A DNA stretch of 64,000 bases from Saprospiraceae bacterium (GCA_021738725.1 JAIPBE010000007.1:1-64000); one strand, 5' to 3'. Numbered from the stretch's first letter, positions 20,183-30,100 are shown. Notes: generated by a model from the sequence alone, not told the origin. Numbers and translations are program-made.

Positions 20183-20470
20183 ATGGATAAAGACCTCCAG
20201 GCCAGGTTGTTGCAGTATCTGCTTCCCTACCATCCTGCCATGGTAGGAATCTTTGGATCATTCGCGAGAGGTGAGGGGCGTGAAGGAAGTGACCTGGACA
20301 TCCTCGTCCAGTTCAAAGGGAAGATTGGTCTTTTGAGCCTGGTGCAGATCGAGCAAGAGCTTTCTGACAAGCTTGGCATACCGATCGACCTGGTCACGGT
20401 AGGCAGTTTAAAGAATCCGCGTTTGAAAAAATACATAGAACGGGACTTGATCACGATCTACGAATGTTGA
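20183..20470 (+). CDS. MNT-type nucleotidyltransferase (MntA-like antitoxin)
   Basis: A 95-residue minimal nucleotidyltransferase. The ATG at 20183 (MDKDLQARLL) is used because the longer frame from 20081 covers the likely promoter. The fold signature is intact: GSFARGE followed by SDLDILV, which supplies the two catalytic Asp residues. In MntA-HepT modules this protein AMPylates and silences a HEPN RNase. Here the partner is reduced to its first codons: an ATG overlapping this gene's end starts a HepT-like sequence that stops after 15 codons. The gene therefore looks like the surviving half of a toxin-antitoxin pair. Confidence 0.8.
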   Translation: MDKDLQARLLQYLLPYHPAMVGIFGSFARGEGREGSDLDILVQFKGKIGLLSLVQIEQELSDKLGIPIDLVTVGSLKNPRLKKYIERDLITIYEC

Positions 20471-20511
20471 AGGATGATCGGATATATCTGGATCACTGCT
20501 GTCCTAAATAA
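20464..20511 (+). pseudogene. Relic of a HepT-like HEPN toxin gene (N-terminal codons only)
   Basis: The ATG overlaps the last codons of the MNT gene, the usual linkage in MntA-HepT operons. The 15-codon reading MLKDDRIYLDHCCPK resembles the N-terminus of HepT proteins (a K.D..YL.H pattern) and then meets TAA. I found no continuation of a HEPN domain, including the R-x4-6-H motif, in the following 600 bases. This is inferred from a very short match, so a chance reading is possible. Confidence 0.45.
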
Positions 20512-21125
20512 TTTCAGATAAGGTTGATCGTCTTTGATAATCAATAATTTAGATGTCAAAGATCTTGAGATTCCGTTGCTATCCCCTTGTCAGAATCGTC
20601 GCCAAACCAGGGCCTCCCAGTCACATCAAGGACCCGTCCATCAAGCAAACAATGGTTATTCCATATATATAAAAAACTGTCAATCATGCAAGCTGCCGCA
20701 TTATTTGATCGGACATATGATACGTTAGTTGACAATTCACCTGAAAAAAGGGTATCAATGATGCAAATAACCCCCGATCAAATACGAGCGGCCGGGTCCT
20801 GATGTAAAGGCGAGCCAATCTCAAGACGAGATAACACCGCCCACAAACATGCAAAGAAGGCCCATTTTGGCGACAAGCGCTTTTGGGCACTTTTGGCGCC
20901 CCAAAAGTGACTAGCCACCGACGGCGATGAGTCGGGGCCAGAGGTGAAATTCAGATGAATAGGTTAGCATTCGGGATGCCAGAAATGGAAATCTGCAGAT
21001 TTTAAATTTGAATTATTTTGGAAAGATGTGTGCCTGGATATTCGGATCCTCGGTTTCTGGAAGTGTGATCTTGTCTGGCAGAAATTTACCTGAGTCCTAT
21101 CTGGATTCAGGGAGCTCGGCATTCA
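20512..21125. other. Gene-free accessory stretch with palindromic block
   Basis: No convincing gene. Short open frames here lack family similarity. Around 20855-20910 is a hairpin-prone block in which CACTTTTGG and CCAAAAGTG face each other across a GC-rich centre, next to further TTTTGG runs. On the minus strand the end of this stretch begins with an ATG overlapping the stop of the HTH antitoxin gene, but the frame stops after nine codons. Confidence 0.5.
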
Positions 21126-21590
21126 TCAATATCCTAGACTGAGGTCCTGTCCCTGTTTGGCCAGTTTCTCCATGGCAAATTGTTGCTTTTTCTGGAGTTT
21201 TTGCCGATAGGATTGAAGGTCTTGCAACCTGATCCTGCGGTGGGATCCAACTTTGATGAATGGGATTTCTCCGCTCTCCAGAAGCTTGACAATATGAGGT
21301 CGGGAGACGTGCAGCATTTCTGCGGCTTGCTGAGTAGTCAATTCTGTTTCAGCTGGGAGGATGGAAATGGCTTTACCCTGAGACATGAATTCCAGGATAG
21401 TTTCCATCAATTGATAGACTGACCTTGGAATGACCACCTTTACATTGGTTTTATCCTCCATGAACAACTGCACGAGTGACCCTTTTGCCATGTTTTGCTT
21501 GTGAAAAGTTGAAAGGATACGGACAGATTCCTTTGCCAGTTTCTGGTCCTCTCTGGAGGGTTTGATGATAATATTGGTTGTCATATTCAT
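21126..21590 (-). CDS. Excisionase-family HTH protein, probable antitoxin
   Basis: A 154-residue protein. The C-terminal half has an excisionase/MerR-like helix-turn-helix: LTTQQAAEMLHVSRPHIVKLLESGEIPFIKVGSHRRIRLQDL. The N-terminal half lacks a recognised domain. Proteins of this shape are usually the first gene of a pair with a PIN-domain toxin whose ATG overlaps the HTH stop. Here such an ATG exists (reading MNAELPESR), but the frame ends after nine codons, so the toxin appears lost. A role as excisionase is less likely because no integrase is nearby. Confidence 0.7.
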   Translation of the reverse strand: MNMTTNIIIKPSREDQKLAKESVRILSTFHKQNMAKGSLVQLFMEDKTNVKVVIPRSVYQLMETILEFMSQGKAISILPAETELTTQQAAEMLHVSRPHIVKLLESGEIPFIKVGSHRRIRLQDLQSYRQKLQKKQQFAMEKLAKQGQDLSLGY

Positions 21591-21664
21591 GTTGTCTGAG
21601 TATCAAAGTTAATTGATAAACGAAATAAACGAAACGAAAGTTCACCATCTTTGTCCAATGTGAC

Positions 21665-21780
21665 ATGCCCCACTTCGATTCCGCTGGAACTGGGCCAACT
21701 ATCCAGCCGATCGAAAGGGGGATGATATCTCTCCCTGGATCGAGGTGTTTGTGAATGCCCGGGAGTGGCTGGAGGGGTAA
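21665..21780 (+). pseudogene. Second, diverged copy of the purL 3' end
   Basis: Bases 21679-21780 align without gaps to purL 19846-19947, the last 34 codons including the stop. By hand count 13 of 102 bases differ, and only one difference changes an amino acid (Lys to Glu); the stop is TAA instead of TAG. Upstream, 21665-21678 matches purL 19831-19838 and then a 10-base gap (19839-19848 region) breaks the frame. Mostly synonymous divergence shows the copy spent most of its history inside a working purL. It is followed by nothing recognisable until the VF530 gene. Confidence 0.85.
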
Positions 21781-21968
21781 GGGAGTTACCGAAATCACCT
21801 CAGTCAATGCTCGATCCGGAAAGGAGGTGAATCGATGCAGGGCCCGGAATGACAGGATTGAACACGTCAACCTGGTTTGGCCAATTTTAGAGCTAAAGAA
21901 TAGTGCTATTTTTCGTTGTACTTTCAAGTATCCAATTGGACAGCCACATTCACAAGCACCAATCTCTG

Positions 21969-22205
21969 ATGACAGCCTACCCGCCGCCCTCCAAGGGCCA
22001 GCCCAACAACCCCCTGCACGGCGTGAAACTGGAGGATATGTTGACCCGTCTCGTCGATGAATACGGATGGGAAGAGTTGGGCCGTGAGATCAATATCCGT
22101 TGTTTCACGATCGATCCATCCATCAAATCCAGCCTGGCCTTCCTGCGGAAGACCCCTTGGGCAAGGGCCAAGGTGGAGGAGTTGTATTTGTGGATGGTCG
22201 GGTGA
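21969..22205 (+). CDS. VF530 (DUF2132) family protein
   Basis: A 78-residue protein, starting at the ATG at 21969 ([10 protein letters not shown]). The sequence NNPLHG..LE.ML..LV..YGWEELG..I.I.CF...[20 protein letters not shown] is diagnostic of the VF530/DUF2132 family, small proteins with a helical fold of unclear, possibly DNA-binding function. It lies just beyond the duplicated purL tail, so it may be the ancestral downstream neighbour of purL. Confidence 0.85.
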   Translation: MTAYPPPSKGQPNNPLHGVKLEDMLTRLVDEYGWEELGREINIRCFTIDPSIKSSLAFLRKTPWARAKVEELYLWMVG

Positions 22206-22232
22206 TCGGGGGGGAAAGTGAATCCTGCGAAG

Positions 22233-23627
22233 TTACTTTCCGATACAAAACTTCCCAAAAATATTAGCCAACAGATCATCCGTCGTCACTTGTCCGGTGA
22301 TCTCCCCGAGGTGATAAAGGGCCTGGCGGATATCCTCGGCAAGAAGATCTCCGGTCAGACCGGTGTCCAAACCGTTTAAGGCAGCCTCGAGTGCACCGCC
22401 AGCTCGATACAGCGCCTCCGCATGACGGGCATTGCTCACCAGGACATCATCCTCCGGTCGGGCACCTGCCAGCGCAGTGGCATAGAGCTTCTCCTTGAGG
22501 TAGGGGATGTTCTGCGCATTTTTGGCAGAGATCGGAATGATATGCGAGGCATCCACCCATTCCGAGATATAGTCTTCAGGCTTCGTATACGGATTGAGAT
22601 CCATTTTATTCGGTGCCAGCAGAATGGTCAGTCCATCCCGGGCCAGTTTCTGCAGGTCGCCGGCGATCTCCTCAGCGGAGGTCTCCAACACATCAAAGAC
22701 ATAGATCAGGATGGCCGACTCCCGGATCTTCTCCATGGTCCGGCTGACGCCGATGGCTTCGATCTGGTCCTGGGCTTCGCGGATGCCCGCTGTATCGATC
22801 AGCCGAAACCGAATGCCCTGAATGGTCAGACTTTCCTCAATGGTATCCCGGGTGGTGCCGGCGATCTCACTGACGATAGCTCGTTCTTCTTCCAGTAGGG
22901 CATTCAGCAAAGTGGATTTCCCGGCATTGGGCCGGCCGGCCAAAACGGTATTGACCCCTTCTTTCATGGCATTTCCCAGCTGGAAACTTTCGCTCAGGTG
23001 CCGGATGGTTCCCAGGATGCGCTGGATCAGACCACGCAACTGATCCCGATTGGCAAACTCCACATCCTCCTCGCTGAAGTCCAGTTCCAACTCGATCAGA
23101 CTGGCGAAATGGATCAGTTCTTCCCGCAAGGCCAGGATCTGGCGGGAGATGCCTCCCCGCATTTGTCGTAAGGCGACTTCATGGGCCGATTGATGAGTGG
23201 AAGCAATCAGGTCAGCCACAGCTTCCGCCTGGGCCAGGTCCATCTTGCCATGGAGGAAGGCCCGTTGGGTGAATTCTCCGGGTTTGGCCAGTCGGGCACC
23301 GGTCCGAACGAGAAGCTGCAGGACCTGTTGCAGGATATAGGGTGAGCCGTGACAACTGATCTCTACAATGTCCTCACCGGTGAAGGAGTGCGGTGATCGA
23401 AACAGAGCGACAATGACTTCATCGAGTATATGATCGGCTTCATCAGCAATCCGTCCGTAATGCAAGGTATAACCCGGCTGATCCTGGAGGTTCTTTCCTT
23501 TGAAGATCCGGCCAGTCAGTTCGATCGCGGCAGATCCACTCACACGGATGACCCCAAGCGCGCCCACGCCGGGTGGTGTGCTCAGAGCCACGATGGTATC
23601 CGAGAAGGAATGAACGTCTACATGCAT
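22233..23627 (-). CDS. mnmE: tRNA uridine-5-carboxymethylaminomethyl(34) synthesis GTPase MnmE
   Basis: A 464-residue GTPase that, with MnmG, modifies the wobble uridine of certain tRNAs. The N-terminal folate-binding domain (residues ~1-120, with ALSTPPG.GALGVIRVSG) is followed by a helical domain split by the G domain. G-domain motifs are GRPNAGKS (G1), DTAG (G3) and NKMD (G4). The C-terminus ends in FGKFCIGK with the conserved catalytic-region Cys. The length is normal. It is read divergently from the glycosyltransferase gene. Confidence 0.97.
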   Translation of the reverse strand: MHVDVHSFSDTIVALSTPPGVGALGVIRVSGSAAIELTGRIFKGKNLQDQPGYTLHYGRIADEADHILDEVIVALFRSPHSFTGEDIVEISCHGSPYILQQVLQLLVRTGARLAKPGEFTQRAFLHGKMDLAQAEAVADLIASTHQSAHEVALRQMRGGISRQILALREELIHFASLIELELDFSEEDVEFANRDQLRGLIQRILGTIRHLSESFQLGNAMKEGVNTVLAGRPNAGKSTLLNALLEEERAIVSEIAGTTRDTIEESLTIQGIRFRLIDTAGIREAQDQIEAIGVSRTMEKIRESAILIYVFDVLETSAEEIAGDLQKLARDGLTILLAPNKMDLNPYTKPEDYISEWVDASHIIPISAKNAQNIPYLKEKLYATALAGARPEDDVLVSNARHAEALYRAGGALEAALNGLDTGLTGDLLAEDIRQALYHLGEITGQVTTDDLLANIFGKFCIGK

Positions 23628-23725
23628 AGTCCAACGAAATTACGAATCCTCAGATTGGCGGAACTCCTTCCGGGAGCCGGGCACTCGAAACCAGCAGGCT
23701 CATTTTTCGTCATTCAAAGCCCGTG

Positions 23726-24871
23726 ATGATCAGTAACTTGCCGTCGATGGCTTCCACTCGTGTCCATATCGTCTCCTTTGATGTGCCCTATCCGCCCGAT
23801 TATGGCGGGATCATGGATATCTATTACCGATGCAAGACCCTGACGCGGTTGGGGGTTGAGGTGGTACTGCATTGCTATCAATATGGGCGTCCTGTCCGCA
23901 AAGAACTGGAAGAAGTCGCCGCGGAAATCTACTACTATCCAAGGAAGAGGGCCGCTGGTCTGTTCTCCCTGACCACTCCACATATTGTGGCCTCTCGTAA
24001 TGCTCCGGCTCTTCTGGATCGACTCTTGCTGGATGATGCGCCTGTTCTGTTCGAAGGATTGCACACCACCGCTTTTTTGGATCACCCTTCCTTGTCGAAG
24101 CGGATCAGGGTGGTGCGGATGCACAATATCGAACAGGACTATTACCGCCAGTTGGGCCAGCAAGAGAGAAATCCTCTGAGAAAACTGTATTGCTATGTAG
24201 AAGCCTGGCGATTGAACCGTTATGAGCCCATCCTCAAGCATGCCGATTACATTGCCACGGTGTCAGCGGCAGATACTGCAGAACTGACCTCTCGTTATGG
24301 TCAGAAGGTCCAGGAAGTAGCCAGTTTTCACCCCTACGATCAGGTGGAGGGGGCTCCTGGGAAAGGGGCCTATGCCTTCTACCATGCCAATCTTTCCGTG
24401 ATGGAAAACCATCGTGCGGCACTCTGGCTGATCCAGTCTGTTTTTGCGACGTTGGAATATCCGCTGGTCATCGCCGGACTGGACCCCTCCCCACAGCTTC
24501 TTCGAGCGGCAAAACCCTGGCCCTGGATCCGGATCTTGGATAGCCCTTCGGAAGTGGAGATGGATGCCTTATTGCGTGATGCCCAGGTGGTGGTGATCCC
24601 CACCTTTCAATCCACTGGTTTGAAGCTGAAGTTGCTGAACAGCTTGTTCAAGGGCCGGCATATCGTCACCACTGAGGAGATGGTCAGCGGAACGGTATTG
24701 GGTGGTCTGTGTACGATCGAAAATGATCCGCTACTCTTTCAAAAGCGGGTGGCAGGATTGGCAGCTACCCCGTTCACAGAGAAGATGCGGGCTGTCCGCC
24801 GGCAGGTCCTGGTACCCCAGTTTGACAATCTGTCTAACGGAAAGAAACTCATGGGCCTGTTAGGGGTATAA
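23726..24871 (+). CDS. GT-B-fold glycosyltransferase
   Basis: A 381-residue cytoplasmic protein from the ATG at 23726. The N-terminal half has a glycosyltransferase-4-like beginning (DVPYPPDYGGIMDIYYR) and an RMHNIEQDYY segment typical of acceptor-domain halves. The C-terminal half keeps VIAGLDPS and a weakly conserved donor-site region (VVVIPTFQSTGLKLKLLNSLFKGRHIV) in place of the usual E-x7-E motif. Length fits families GT1/GT4. Acceptor and donor are unknown. It stands alone, closed by a terminator, and is not in a polysaccharide cluster. Confidence 0.75.
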   Translation: MISNLPSMASTRVHIVSFDVPYPPDYGGIMDIYYRCKTLTRLGVEVVLHCYQYGRPVRKELEEVAAEIYYYPRKRAAGLFSLTTPHIVASRNAPALLDRLLLDDAPVLFEGLHTTAFLDHPSLSKRIRVVRMHNIEQDYYRQLGQQERNPLRKLYCYVEAWRLNRYEPILKHADYIATVSAADTAELTSRYGQKVQEVASFHPYDQVEGAPGKGAYAFYHANLSVMENHRAALWLIQSVFATLEYPLVIAGLDPSPQLLRAAKPWPWIRILDSPSEVEMDALLRDAQVVVIPTFQSTGLKLKLLNSLFKGRHIVTTEEMVSGTVLGGLCTIENDPLLFQKRVAGLAATPFTEKMRAVRRQVLVPQFDNLSNGKKLMGLLGV

Positions 24872-24903
24872 AAAACACCCTCCTTATCCAGGAGGGTGTC
24901 TTC
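24871..24903 (+). terminator. Terminator after the glycosyltransferase gene
   Basis: A 10-bp inverted repeat (24875-24884 with 24890-24899) with an A-rich left flank starts directly at the stop codon. Confidence 0.75.
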
Positions 24904-24918
24904 ATAAATTGATAAATA

Positions 24919-24956
24919 AAAAGAGGGGACATTCGCAAGAATGTCCCCCCTTTTAT
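24919..24956. terminator. Terminator between convergent genes
   Basis: A 10-bp stem (24925-24934 with 24939-24948) around GCAA, flanked by A-rich sequence on the left and CCTTTTATT on the right, can serve the minus-strand Sus-like locus and the glycosyltransferase gene. Confidence 0.75.
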
Positions 24957-24973
24957 TCAATGGTTGGATCCGT

Positions 24974-25708
24974 TTAGAGATCTATCTGTGTCAATGTAAC
25001 CACAAACACATAACCAAAATCCCAATCAGTGGTGAAATTGATCGTGCGAGTTGCTGGATTTACGGAAAATGCGGTCATAATCAGATTTCCGCCGAAGGCC
25101 CCTACACCGATGGTTCCATCGTGTGTAAAGTCATTATTGGGAATATCATTCGCGGTGACTACAAAACCAGTGGCTGCATAATCCGGACCATATCCACGGC
25201 CCTTATCATAATAGCCGCCAATGGCATCAGAAAGCTGGTACTGTCCTCCACCAAGATCCTTCATGAAGAAGTACTTGTTATTCTTGTACTGTGGATCCAT
25301 ATTGCCGTTACGCTCGACAGTCATAGAATACATACCAGCAATACTGGTGACAAGATCGCCATTACATTCAGGCCAGAGGATCGTCCGCATAGCCGCTCCT
25401 GGAATGCCGTCCTTATTGACAGCAGAATAGTTGACGACATACTCATCTGGACCATCCACTGCGGAACTTCCGAAGTAATTTCCATGGATAGACGTCGTCA
25501 AGGCAACGTCTACACCACCTTCGGTTGCCGAAGCACCAGGATCTGTAAAGGAAGTAGCATCACATGCTAATTGAATGCTACTGCCGCCTACCACGTCAAT
25601 CTTGGGCAGGTAGGTCACTTCTGAATCGACTATATCGGTTTTCGTGCATGCCGATAAAAAGAGTGCGATTCCTGTCAGAAGTAGGATTGAATATTGGGTT
25701 AGCTTCAT
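24974..25708 (-). CDS. Exported lipoprotein, third gene of the Sus-like locus
   Basis: A 244-residue protein from the ATG at 25708, chosen because it gives a standard lipoprotein signal (lipobox ending LFLSAC) and avoids overlap with the SusD-like gene. An Ig-like segment follows (D.GASATEGG.DV.....G......G.Y.V.Y.A.N.DG), like the DUF5011/DUF5012-type modules common on accessory proteins of Sus-like loci. The C-terminal half is lipocalin-like in strand pattern but unassigned. It lies 14 bases after the SusD-like gene and is presumably a surface lipoprotein of that complex. Confidence 0.65.
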   Translation of the reverse strand: MKLTQYSILLLTGIALFLSACTKTDIVDSEVTYLPKIDVVGGSSIQLACDATSFTDPGASATEGGVDVALTTSIHGNYFGSSAVDGPDEYVVNYSAVNKDGIPGAAMRTILWPECNGDLVTSIAGMYSMTVERNGNMDPQYKNNKYFFMKDLGGGQYQLSDAIGGYYDKGRGYGPDYAATGFVVTANDIPNNDFTHDGTIGVGAFGGNLIMTAFSVNPATRTINFTTDWDFGYVFVVTLTQIDL

Positions 25709-25722
25709 AATAGTCATTGATT

Positions 25723-27153
25723 TTATTTGTCCCAAAATACCTTATCCGTGATGCTGTGCTGTGACGCTGCATTAGGATTCAGGCTCAGTTCATTCGAAGA
25801 ATAGAACCAAATGGACGGGTGAACGTTCGGGGCTAAAACTGAAACGAAAGGAGTTGCGAAAATATTCTGCGAGAACAATGGATTTGATGGCGTATCAAAT
25901 CGTCTTGTTTCGATCCAACCTTCATCTTCCTGCAATCCGTTCATGGAGATCCACTTCTGGATGGCAATGTTATCCAATTTTTGGGCGGAAGAACCGCCGG
26001 CGTAATTCAGATCAGTGATATAGGTGCCAGGAGCAACTCCGAGATAGTCAAAGCTTGCCTGAACTGCGTTGGTAAAAGCAGCGGCATCATCTCCTCCAAA
26101 TTTCAGAGCAGCTTCAGCGCGCAGGAACCAAACTTCCCAATCACTCATCAGAATAACGGGGTTGTCGGCAGCATAGCAAATGGCTGTCATTTGGCTATAG
26201 TCTGCAACTGAGTTCGTGAAAGGCTCTTCGTCGATCGAACCCTGCAGAATACCAACTAATGAGTTGGAGTTCTTCGCAGGAGCGTAAAAAGCATTTACAC
26301 GAGGATCGCTGTGGTCGATCAGATAATCCAGGGAGGTATTACTGGCGATGTAAAAGTTCTTCACACCTGCTTCCATACGTGCAAACATCGGATTTTCATT
26401 TCCCACATTGCCCGCAAACGGGATCGCAGCCATATCGCTGGAAGACTCAATGAAGGTTCCGTTTGCCATCAGATCGGTCACCTGTTGGGACACATCGTTG
26501 ACGTCAGACATCCGAAGAAGGATACGAAGCTTCAGTGAGTTTCCAAATCTGACCCAGGCATCCAAATCGCCTCCATACATCAGGTCTTCGCCTCCAACGG
26601 TCTCCGTAGATGAGGCAATTTCAGCCATACCATCGTCTACCATTGTGACGAGTTGTGGATAGATTGCAGCATCATCATCAAATGAAGGTGCAAAGTTGGA
26701 TCCATCCGACAATTCACCGTTCAATGCTTCGGAGAAAGGTACATCACCCCAGTGATCGACAATTCCCTGAAAGGTATGGGCCATAAGGATCTTGGCGATA
26801 CCTGCATGTGCTTTGGAACTTGAATTCGAAACGAATTTGAGATCAGCTAATGCATTCGCATACAAGCGGATCCATTCGTTGTCATAGTCGGCAGCTTCGC
26901 CAATATATCGTTCGACATTAGAAATAGCGACACCTGGACCCCAGGTCCAATATTGACCCCATAAAAAGGAATCGTGATTGTACTGTCCATCGACCACATA
27001 GCCAATAGTGGCCATGGAAGTGGTGAGCACCTGTTGCGGATTCGCAGTAGGTGATTTATCCGGGTTAATGTTGATGTCAGACAAACTCTCTGAACAGGAG
27101 TTCAGAAAGAGCGCCACGATCATCACACTAACAATTCGAGTTATATTCTTCAT
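25723..27153 (-). CDS. SusD/RagB-like nutrient-binding outer-membrane lipoprotein
   Basis: A 476-residue lipoprotein with a lipobox ending LFLNSC. It is of the SusD-like_2 type: an early NINPDKSPTANPQQVLTTSMA segment, tetratricopeptide-like helices and the late SDWEVWFLRAEAALKF motif. It caps the SusC barrel encoded 20 bases upstream and binds the nutrient at the cell surface. The SusD-like_2 group often serves substrates other than plant glycans. No glycoside hydrolase is encoded nearby, so the ligand is unknown. Confidence 0.9.
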   Translation of the reverse strand: MKNITRIVSVMIVALFLNSCSESLSDININPDKSPTANPQQVLTTSMATIGYVVDGQYNHDSFLWGQYWTWGPGVAISNVERYIGEAADYDNEWIRLYANALADLKFVSNSSSKAHAGIAKILMAHTFQGIVDHWGDVPFSEALNGELSDGSNFAPSFDDDAAIYPQLVTMVDDGMAEIASSTETVGGEDLMYGGDLDAWVRFGNSLKLRILLRMSDVNDVSQQVTDLMANGTFIESSSDMAAIPFAGNVGNENPMFARMEAGVKNFYIASNTSLDYLIDHSDPRVNAFYAPAKNSNSLVGILQGSIDEEPFTNSVADYSQMTAICYAADNPVILMSDWEVWFLRAEAALKFGGDDAAAFTNAVQASFDYLGVAPGTYITDLNYAGGSSAQKLDNIAIQKWISMNGLQEDEGWIETRRFDTPSNPLFSQNIFATPFVSVLAPNVHPSIWFYSSNELSLNPNAASQHSITDKVFWDK

Positions 27154-27173
27154 GTTATTTCTGGTTTGAAAGA

Positions 27174-30100
27174 TTAAAATGTGGCATTAAGCCTCACACC
27201 ATAGCTCTTAGAAGGAGGTGTCTGTGTGGTTTCCACACCGACAGCATTCCCACTTAGATCGGCACCATTGACCTCTGGGTCAGCGTAGGTATTTTCACTG
27301 GGTAACCAGAATTTCAGGTTGCTACCAAAGACGCTGATGCTCAGATTCGAAACGACAGAATTCCGGATCATGCTCTGAGGGAAGGTATAAGTTAAACCCA
27401 ATTCACGCAGCTTTACAAAGCTTGCATCGATCAACAGGCTGTTACCACCGAAGGCTGTACCACTGATGGCATAGAGTTCCTGGGCAGTGACTTCTGTCGT
27501 ATTCTCAGAAAAGGTGCCATCACCATTATCCACCACACTGTTCGGGATCACAAAAGCTTCGCGATCACCAACCAGGGTAGACAATGCTGTACCGTTGAAT
27601 TCTGTCTGATCCTTCGTGATCGAGAAGAATTGGCCTCCCTGACGAATATCCAACAATGCATTCAGGCTGAATCCTTTGTAGCCGATCTGTGTGCCGACAC
27701 TGGCGCTGAAATCAGGCTGATAAGCACCCAGCAGTTGTGCATCGGTAGTCAAAACAGGGAAGCCCTGCGCGTCAACAACCATTTTGCCGTCAGCGGTCAT
27801 TTGTGGCACGGTGCTCTTGAACGTGCCAAAAGGCAAACCTTCACGAGCGACCAGAGAGACAGCAGCATTGGTATAAGGTCCACCGATCGTCAATTCCTTG
27901 GAATCGCCGGAGATCTTCACCACTTTATTGGTATTCTTGGAATAGATCAGGTCAATATCCCAGCTCAGATCCTGAACCATGCCCTGGATAGGACGGAGGT
28001 TTAGTTTGATCTCATGACCTTTATTCGTCATTTCTCCCACGTTCGCAGTTGTGCGACGATATCCGGAAGAAGATGGCAGGTCGATCTCGATGATCTGGTC
28101 ACTGTGGTTGGAGCTGTAATAGGTATACTCCAGATTGATCCGGTTTTCGAAGAAACCGGCATCCAAACCGACTTCAAACAATGTGGTCAACTCAGGACGT
28201 AGATTCGGATTTCCGATCACATCACTGACCGTAAAGCCTGGTTGGCCATTGATCGGTGTGATGATATCATGGTTATTAAATGACTGGATGATCGGGTTAC
28301 CCACATAGGAGGATTCCAGCAAATACAAGCCGGCATCTTTACCTGTTGTGCCAAAGCCACCTCTGACTTTCAGGAAGCTCAACGGACCGTCCGTATTCAC
28401 TTTCAACAGATCTGTCAGGACAGCTGAGAGTCCAACACCCTGATAGAAGAAGGAGTTATTGTCCTTTGGCAGAGTGGAAGACCAGTCATTCCGGGCTGAA
28501 TATTCCAGGAAGACCTGATTCCGCCAGCCGATGCCAACGTTACCCAGTACACCAAACAGTCTGTACTTGCTTGAATTCTGTGTAGAACGAGGTGTCTGTA
28601 CACTGTTGTCGAAGTGGAACCACCCTGGAACCACCAAACCACCTTGAGATTCTCCCGTCACGCGAGAGGTGCGGCGATCAAACAAATTGTAACCGACAGT
28701 TGCGTTCAAGCTGAAGTCGTTTCCAAGATCCCTGTTGTAGTTTCCTTTGATGGTCGCATCAATGTTGGTATTCTTACCCTCTGTCTTGGTGTATTGCCCG
28801 ATGGAAATATTTCGGGTATTTCTGGTCACCAATGCCAGGTCATCTACCCAAACCAGCTGTTCGTCAGGCGTGTAGATTGGAATGGCTGCTTCCAGTGTCC
28901 GGTTGATCGAGTTGAGTCCGATATTTCCAGAAATGCTGAAGTTGTCGAACATCTGATAGTTCACTTCAACATTCCCCAGGTAGTTGTCAAAACGACCGTC
29001 ATTGACGTATTCATTCAGGATGAAATACGGGTTGGTCGCATAGGATCCGTAAAATCCATTGATATCATGGAATGGACTGGTATAATCGCGAACTTCCGTA
29101 TACGGAATGTTCACCGGTGCCTGAATGGCATTGGCGTAGGCATTCTGACCTTCGAATGGACGATAGCCTTCTTGAGCTGTATTCAATTTGGTCGAGGCAT
29201 AGGTCAGTCCGAAATTGGTTGTCACCTTGGGGCTGAGCTTGGCACTGGCCCGTAGACTCAGCGTATTCCGGACATTTTCTGTGTTGTCAAGGATCCCCTG
29301 TTGATTGAAGTTCGAATAGGCGGCATAATAGGTGAAATCACCTTGTGAACCAGAAAGGGATACGCTATTGTCATAGGTATGCCCAGTATTGAAGAAATCT
29401 TCGATCTGGTTTGGAACAGCACTATAGGGACGCACTAAGGCTTCCAAAGCACCATCTCCATCGGTATCGACAGGTGTAGTCCAAGGTCTGACCACGCCAT
29501 CAAAGGCAGGTCCCCACGACCAGTTCTCACCGGAATCAAAGTGAGCATTGTCATATCCCTGGCCAAATTGATCCTGGCGCTTCAACAGAACGTAAGCCTC
29601 TTGTTGAGAATACGCAGAACTGACATTGATCTTCATCTTCTGTCCAGCTGATCCTTTTTTGGTGGTGACCAGCAATACGCCGGAGGCACCCCGTGATCCG
29701 TAAAGAGCAGTCGCTGATGGACCTTTCAATACGGTAATGGATTCGATCTCATTTGGATTGAGGTCGTTGAACCTGTTACCGAAGTCGGAATATCCATCCT
29801 GGGCCGCAGAGGCACTGGTCGCATCAAAAGCTGCACCACCTCGTGTGGCAGAGTTGTCAATGGCCACTCCATCGACCACGATCAAGGCGTTGTTGTTCCC
29901 GGTAATGGAACCTTCACCTCTGAGGATGATCCGACTGGAGGAACCCACACTACCTGAACCGGTCGTGATCTTGACACCCGCAGCCTTTCCGCGCAAGGCT
30001 TCCAGAGCATTGCGATTCGGTTGAGAGTTCAAATTGTCAGAATCCACGGTTTGGTTTGCATAAGTCACGTTTCTGGAGTTCCGATTTGTCACAAATCCGG

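Noticed and set aside
20587..20802. 71-codon plus-strand frame downstream of the HepT relic
   Set aside because: No HEPN or other similarity and no ATG start; likely chance.
21660..21780. Treating the second purL tail as part of a complete second purL gene
   Set aside because: Only the last ~40 codons are present, with a 10-base deletion near the 5' end of the match, and upstream sequence is unrelated.
23005..23726. Minus-strand or opposite frames around mnmE and the glycosyltransferase as extra genes
   Set aside because: All overlap well-supported genes on the other strand and lack motifs.
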